Positions 6,017-9,050 of a stretch of DNA of 9,050 bases are shown here, one piece after another. Numbering within the stretch: position 1 is the stretch's first letter; the number at the start of each line of letters is the position of its first letter. Position numbers and translations under genes: made by a program. The notes under the pieces were generated by a model that ran no database searches, was not told the origin of the DNA, and was given only the letters and a program-made list of their open reading frames with translations. The stretch is from an uncultured Rhodobacter sp. (GTDB lineage Bacteria; Pseudomonadota; Alphaproteobacteria; Rhodobacterales; Rhodobacteraceae): NCBI GenBank assembly GCA_937901435.1, contig CALGTJ010000371.1, forward strand, positions 1-9,050, read 5' to 3'.

Positions 6017-7273
6017 ATGTTTGAGCGCCGTATACCAGAATGGCTACGACACGCGCCTGCACCGTCGGTGCGAGGCTTTGCGTCGCTTGCCGCGTTCGAA
6101 GCTGTGACACGTGGCATTTTGATTTCTGTGTTTCCAATCGCGATGTATGATGCTCTGCAAGATGCCGCTTTAATAAGTTCTATATACTTCTTGATTGGAA
6201 TCATTTCACTACTGACAGGTCTTCTAGTTCCATTTTTGAACCGGAAGATCCCAAGGCGCTGGATGTATAGCATCGGCGCGTCGGGTTTTGTCGTTGGTGC
6301 ATTTTTGGCAGTTATAGGCACGCCAGAGATGATCATTCTCGCGCTTATTCTGAGTTCGTTGGCAACGGTAACAACCTTTGTCTGTTTCAATGCCTATGTC
6401 CTAGATTACATCTCTCGGGTTGAGTTGGGAAAATGCGAAACACTCCGAATGTTCTATTCTGCCTTGGGATGGACTGTTGGACCTGTGCTCGGCGTCGTCT
6501 TGTGGGGATGGTGGAAACCCGCACCCTTTTTGATCTCAGGCACGTCAGCAATGATTATGTTAGGCGTGTTCCTCTATTTGCGGATGGGCAACGGCAAGCT
6601 GATCACGCGTAGCAAACGTGAACCAACAAACCCGGTGGCCTACCTTGGGCGCTTTTTTCAACAACCACGCTTGATTGCGGGTTGGCTGTTTGCTGTTATC
6701 CGCTCCTGCGGCTGGTGGGCTTACGTCGTCTATTTGCCGATATTCGCCGTCGAAAACGGCTTAGGAGATAGCCTAGGTGGGATACTGTTGTCGGTAACGA
6801 ACGCTGCGCTTTTCTTGTCGCCTATGATGCTGCGATGGATGCAGAAACGGTCAGTGCGTTATTCGGTTCAAACAGGGTTTGCGGCCTGCGCAATATTGTT
6901 CACGTCCGCCAGTATCGCAGCCGCTGCCCCAACGGCGACGATTGCGTTGCTCTTTGCCGGGAGTTTTTTCCTGATCCTGTTGGATATTTGTGCCGGGCTG
7001 CCATTCTTGATGGCCGTCAAACCATCTGAACGCACTGAGATGTCGGCCGTGTATTCATCATTTCGCGATGTATCAGGGATCCTGACGCCAGGCGTCGCAT
7101 GGCTGATCCTGTTGACCGCTCCGATTTCAGGCATCTTCGCAGCTGCGGGGATCGCAAGCTTGCTGGCTTGGGGCATTGCCGGACGCTTACACCCTAGACT
7201 GGGTGACGCGCGACTAAAGCCGGTAGCCATATCGACGTTTGAACAGTCCGTGCTAGAGGGTGGTCCTTCATGA
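6017..7273 (+). CDS. MFS transporter, 12 predicted membrane helices
   Basis: A 418-residue major facilitator superfamily protein of normal length. Hydrophobic segments fit two six-helix halves. The N-terminal half covers roughly residues 20-188. A basic loop (RMGNGKLITRSKREP, about 189-203) separates it from the C-terminal half at about 218-390. The loop between helices 2 and 3 carries the basic motif LNRKIPRRW, a degenerate form of the MFS cytoplasmic signature, and an equivalent ERTEMSAVYSSFRDVSG segment lies before helix 11. GGTGA shortly before the ATG supports the start. The substrate cannot be read from the sequence. It points the same way as the phosphonate-type genes 430 bases downstream and could export or import a related product, but the large gap argues against a tight operon. 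No terminator was recognised after the stop. Confidence 0.85.
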   Translation: MFERRIPEWLRHAPAPSVRGFASLAAFEAVTRGILISVFPIAMYDALQDAALISSIYFLIGIISLLTGLLVPFLNRKIPRRWMYSIGASGFVVGAFLAVIGTPEMIILALILSSLATVTTFVCFNAYVLDYISRVELGKCETLRMFYSALGWTVGPVLGVVLWGWWKPAPFLISGTSAMIMLGVFLYLRMGNGKLITRSKREPTNPVAYLGRFFQQPRLIAGWLFAVIRSCGWWAYVVYLPIFAVENGLGDSLGGILLSVTNAALFLSPMMLRWMQKRSVRYSVQTGFAACAILFTSASIAAAAPTATIALLFAGSFFLILLDICAGLPFLMAVKPSERTEMSAVYSSFRDVSGILTPGVAWLILLTAPISGIFAAAGIASLLAWGIAGRLHPRLGDARLKPVAISTFEQSVLEGGPS

Positions 7274-7325
7274 TCGCAGGACTCTGATGTGCCAATCTAA
7301 TTATTGCTATCATCAGGCTTTGGCC

Positions 7326-7463
7326 CTAATGCTTCATCTCCGCATGCAAAATAATCAAGTGCTGCGGGTCTTTTCGAACAGTCTCGATAAATGAAGTTGT
7401 CTGACCTGATGCTGGATTTTCCAGCCTCAAGACAATCCGATCCACTGTCGTTTTTGTTCGACC
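7326..7463 (-). pseudogene. Possible coding remnant on the minus strand
   Basis: A 45-codon open stretch between two TAG codons (7464-7466 upstream, 7326-7328 as terminator) reads like protein, for example TTVDRIVLRLENPASGQTT and FIETVRKDPQHLIILHAEM. It has no ATG start or ribosome binding site; GTG near its beginning is the only plausible start. The other frame on this strand is open for 81 codons (7542-7297) but is cysteine- and serine-rich and looks less natural. I do not recognise the family. A frameshifted gene relic is possible, and chance is equally possible. Confidence 0.2.
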
Positions 7464-7639
7464 CTACGACACAATTGCAAAGATGCTGATAAACGGCACC
7501 CGAAGCACGCTTGATCCTCACCCATTGGCAGGATAGGGTCATTCAAATTTATTGCTGCAAGCGTCCAATTTCAGGACGACATGACAACAGCCCTCTTTTT
7601 GGGCTGCGCTTTTGAACTCGATTTGTGCCCTCTCGATAT

Positions 7640-7662
7640 CCCTGCGCGGTTCGCGCACGGGG
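7640..7662 (+). other. GC-rich hairpin upstream of the aminotransferase
   Basis: TGCGCG (7643-7648) pairs with CGCGCA (7652-7657) around a 3-base loop. The stem extends by CCC/GGG (7640-7642 with 7659-7661) across one bulged C. There is no following T-run, so it is not an intrinsic terminator. If the gene starts at 7704, this structure lies in its leader about 40 bases ahead of the start and could affect mRNA stability or translation. Confidence 0.35.
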
Positions 7663-7703
7663 ATGCAACATGGGCAAACCGACATGGTGACCAAAGGGTT
7701 ATG

Positions 7704-8915
7704 ATGTTGCTGGAGCATGACCTGATTTTGGAAAAATACCTGCTTTTCACACCCGGCCCTGTAAATGTGGCCAAGACCCTGCGCGCTGCGATCTGCAAAG
7801 AGGATATCTGTCATCGGGAAACCGATTTCGATGACCTTCTTGAGGGCATCGAGCACAAACTGATTTCACTTTTTCAGATCAGGAAACGGGAACGCTATCG
7901 CGCAGTGGTGATCACAGGTTCCGGCACGGCGGCCAACGAGGCGATCTTGTCATCCGTCGTGGGCAATGGTGCCATTCTGATCCTGTCCAATGGTGAATTT
8001 GGCGGACGGTTGCACAAAACATCGTTGATCCACAATAAACAGACCCACCTGATCGAAATGCCGTGGGGCGTGCCTTTTGATGTTGCGCAGATCGCGGCCT
8101 ATCTGCTGGCAAACAAGATTGATGTGGTGGCCATGGTCCACCATGAGACGTGTTCCGGCATGCTCAACCCGCTTGCCCAGGTCGGTGCTTTGGCCAAGGC
8201 CAGTGGCGCGCTATTTGTTGTTGACGGTGTTAGTTCGGTCGGCGCAGAGGTGATTGACATGGAGGCGTGCAACATCGCGTTTGTATCTAGTTCCAGCTCC
8301 AAGGCCTTAGGTTCATATCCGGGGCTGTCTTTTGTCGTGGGTCGCAAGAAACAGTTCAAACGGCTCAAACACCACGCAGCCAAGACCACATACCTGAACC
8401 TCGCGACGTTCTACGCATTCCTTAAGACCCATAGTCAGACGCCAAACACACCCGCCGTACCGTTGTTTTTCGCGCTGGATCAAGCGCTGACGGACATTCT
8501 GCACGAGGGCGTCCTTAAGCGCTATGCTCGCATCAAGGCGCGGGCTGATCTGCTGCGGAATGGCATGCGCAGGCTCAACCTCGACTTCCTGGTCGATGAG
8601 GCGGACATGTGTTCGGTTCTGACTACGGTGCAGGTTCCGGCATCAGTATCAGTGCATGATCTGCGTGCGCGTCTACGTGAAAAGTCCATCATCATCTATG
8701 AAGGAAAGGGATGCTTTGCAGGTAAGGTTTTTCAGGTTGGTAATATCGGGGAGCTCTCGGATGACGACATCCGGTATTTCCTGTCCACCCTCAAGGACGT
8801 GTTACTGATGCTTCAGGCAGATGCGGCAGACCTTGTTACTCCGGTCAGGCCAAAGCAAACGCCCCCCGCCGTGTTGCCTATGCCTGTGCCCGCACATGTG
8901 CGGGTGGTGTCATGA
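7704..8915 (+). CDS. Class V aminotransferase, 2-aminoethylphosphonate transaminase-like
   Basis: A PLP enzyme of the class V aminotransferase family. Landmarks, numbered from ATG 7704 (403 residues), are LLFTPGPVNV (13-22), DICHRETDF (34-42), the PLP-phosphate loop TGSGTAANEA (71-80), HHETCSG (146-152), D174 in VVDGVSSVG for the pyridine nitrogen, and lysine K200 in SSSSKALGSYPGLSFV. The TPGP and PG-SFV features favour the 2-aminoethylphosphonate:pyruvate/phosphonoacetaldehyde transaminase group over serine-glyoxylate transaminases. The downstream CDP-alcohol transferase, overlapping by ATGA, fits a biosynthetic role. The start is uncertain. The frame is open from ATG 7581, which has AGGA 4 bases before it and would add 41 non-conserved residues; ATG 7701 and 7704 follow AAAGGG and match the family's normal N terminus. 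A proline-rich tail (last ~25 residues) extends past the usual fold. Alanine-glyoxylate-type specificity remains possible. Confidence 0.85.
   Translation: MLLEHDLILEKYLLFTPGPVNVAKTLRAAICKEDICHRETDFDDLLEGIEHKLISLFQIRKRERYRAVVITGSGTAANEAILSSVVGNGAILILSNGEFGGRLHKTSLIHNKQTHLIEMPWGVPFDVAQIAAYLLANKIDVVAMVHHETCSGMLNPLAQVGALAKASGALFVVDGVSSVGAEVIDMEACNIAFVSSSSSKALGSYPGLSFVVGRKKQFKRLKHHAAKTTYLNLATFYAFLKTHSQTPNTPAVPLFFALDQALTDILHEGVLKRYARIKARADLLRNGMRRLNLDFLVDEADMCSVLTTVQVPASVSVHDLRARLREKSIIIYEGKGCFAGKVFQVGNIGELSDDDIRYFLSTLKDVLLMLQADAADLVTPVRPKQTPPAVLPMPVPAHVRVVS
8889..8904. repeat. Perfect 16-base palindrome at the gene junction
   Basis: CCCGCACATGTGCGGG is its own reverse complement. In RNA it would form a 6-base-pair GC-rich stem with a CATG loop. 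It lies inside the last codons of the aminotransferase, 7 bases before the ATG at 8912, where a ribosome binding site would be expected. A role in coupling translation of the two genes is inferred from position only. Confidence 0.45.
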
Positions 8916-9050
8916 ACGATAAGCTGAAACGACTCTGGGCGACCAAGACCAGCGATGACGAGTGGTGGTCGTCCTTTGTCACGGCACCGCTGGCTATCGT
9001 TGCCAATTATGGCGCTGTCGACATCCCTTGGATTACACCCAACCGGATCA
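8912..9050 (+). CDS. CDP-alcohol phosphatidyltransferase family protein, N-terminal part only
   Basis: The first 46 codons of a gene that runs off the right edge. The ATG overlaps the aminotransferase TGA as ATGA, so translation is coupled. The visible sequence holds DDEWWSSFVTAPLA (about residues 15-28) and WITPNRI (about 40-46). This is the typical N-terminal layout of bacterial CDP-alcohol phosphatidyltransferases, where W.T/R-P-L-A and TPNxIT precede the first membrane helix. The catalytic D-G-x2-A-R motif should follow beyond the edge and cannot be checked here. Known family role: transfer of a phosphate-linked head group from a CDP donor to an alcohol acceptor at the membrane. Next to an aminoethylphosphonate-type transaminase it may handle a CMP-activated phosphonate, which is inference. 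Confidence 0.7.
   Translation, partial: MNDKLKRLWATKTSDDEWWSSFVTAPLAIVANYGAVDIPWITPNRI

Larger units (their letters stand above)
7274..7703. other. ~430-base gap between MFS gene and aminotransferase
   Basis: No convincing intact gene lies here. A 6-base inverted repeat (CTGATG 7284-7289, CATCAG 7311-7316) follows the MFS stop, but the loop is long and there is no T-run, so it is not called a terminator. A minus-strand coding-like fragment occupies 7326-7463. A GC-rich hairpin lies at 7640-7662. Weak boxes TTGATC (7511-7516) and TAGGGT (7534-7539), 17 bases apart, are the best promoter candidate for the downstream aminotransferase. The part from 7581 could be coding if that gene uses its upstream ATG. 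Confidence 0.5.

Noticed and set aside
5809..6390. A 193-codon minus-strand open frame opposite the MFS gene start
   Set aside because: Most of it is antisense to the well-supported transporter, and its sequence is rich in Arg, Ser and Thr with no domain.
7284..7316. CTGATG/CATCAG inverted repeat after the MFS stop as a terminator
   Set aside because: The 21-base loop, low GC and lack of a T-run make an intrinsic terminator unlikely.
7297..7542. An 81-codon minus-strand frame starting with ATG at 7542
   Set aside because: No ribosome binding site, unusual Cys/Ser-rich composition and no recognised family; the overlapping frame at 7326-7463 looks more natural, so this one is not called.
1..9050. 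CRISPR arrays, rRNA or tRNA genes
   Set aside because: No regularly spaced repeats and no cloverleaf-forming or rRNA-like sequence were found on reading either strand.

Overview
The window looks like chromosomal accessory DNA from an alphaproteobacterium, most likely the Rhodobacterales/Roseobacter group. This rests on moderate GC content, family resemblance of the proteins (AqpS-type aquaporin, CC..C-type ArsR, ectoine-operon-type enzymes) and tightly overlapping operons. The lineage call is an inference from the sequence alone.

Left part (1-4210): four minus-strand genes read 3768 -> 1. They are a DoeB/EutE-like zinc deacylase, an EutB-like PLP threonine/serine dehydratase, an AqpS-like aquaporin and a PatB/MalY-type PLP C-S lyase that runs off the left edge. 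Each stop codon overlaps the next start by 4, 4 and 8 bases, so this is one translationally coupled operon. Divergent from it is a small ArsR-family repressor with a C-terminal Cys-Cys...Cys site of the As(III)-sensing type. The roughly 100-base gap between them holds two related 20-base palindromic sites (AATTCG-N8-CGAATT type), centred 63 bases apart. One sits by the operon's predicted start of transcription and the other overlaps the arsR start codon. No arsenic pump, arsenate reductase or ArsH is visible. The operon therefore looks like a metalloid-responsive amino-acid/conjugate-processing unit with a neutral-solute channel, which is the most novel element here.

Middle (4211-6016): a lone minus-strand tyrosine-recombinase integrase with a strong ribosome binding site. 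It is bracketed by two copies of a ~44-base imperfect repeat in inverted orientation. To its right is a ~470-base stretch with no intact gene, but with a coding-like remnant.

Right part (6017-9050): a plus-strand 12-helix MFS transporter, then a ~430-base gap with a second possible coding remnant and a GC-rich hairpin. After that come a class V aminotransferase of the 2-aminoethylphosphonate transaminase type and, overlapping it by ATGA, the first 46 codons of a CDP-alcohol phosphatidyltransferase. An AEP-type transaminase coupled to a CDP-alcohol transferase suggests the start of a phosphonate/phosphonolipid biosynthesis locus continuing beyond the right edge.

No tRNA, rRNA, CRISPR array or intact insertion sequence was found.
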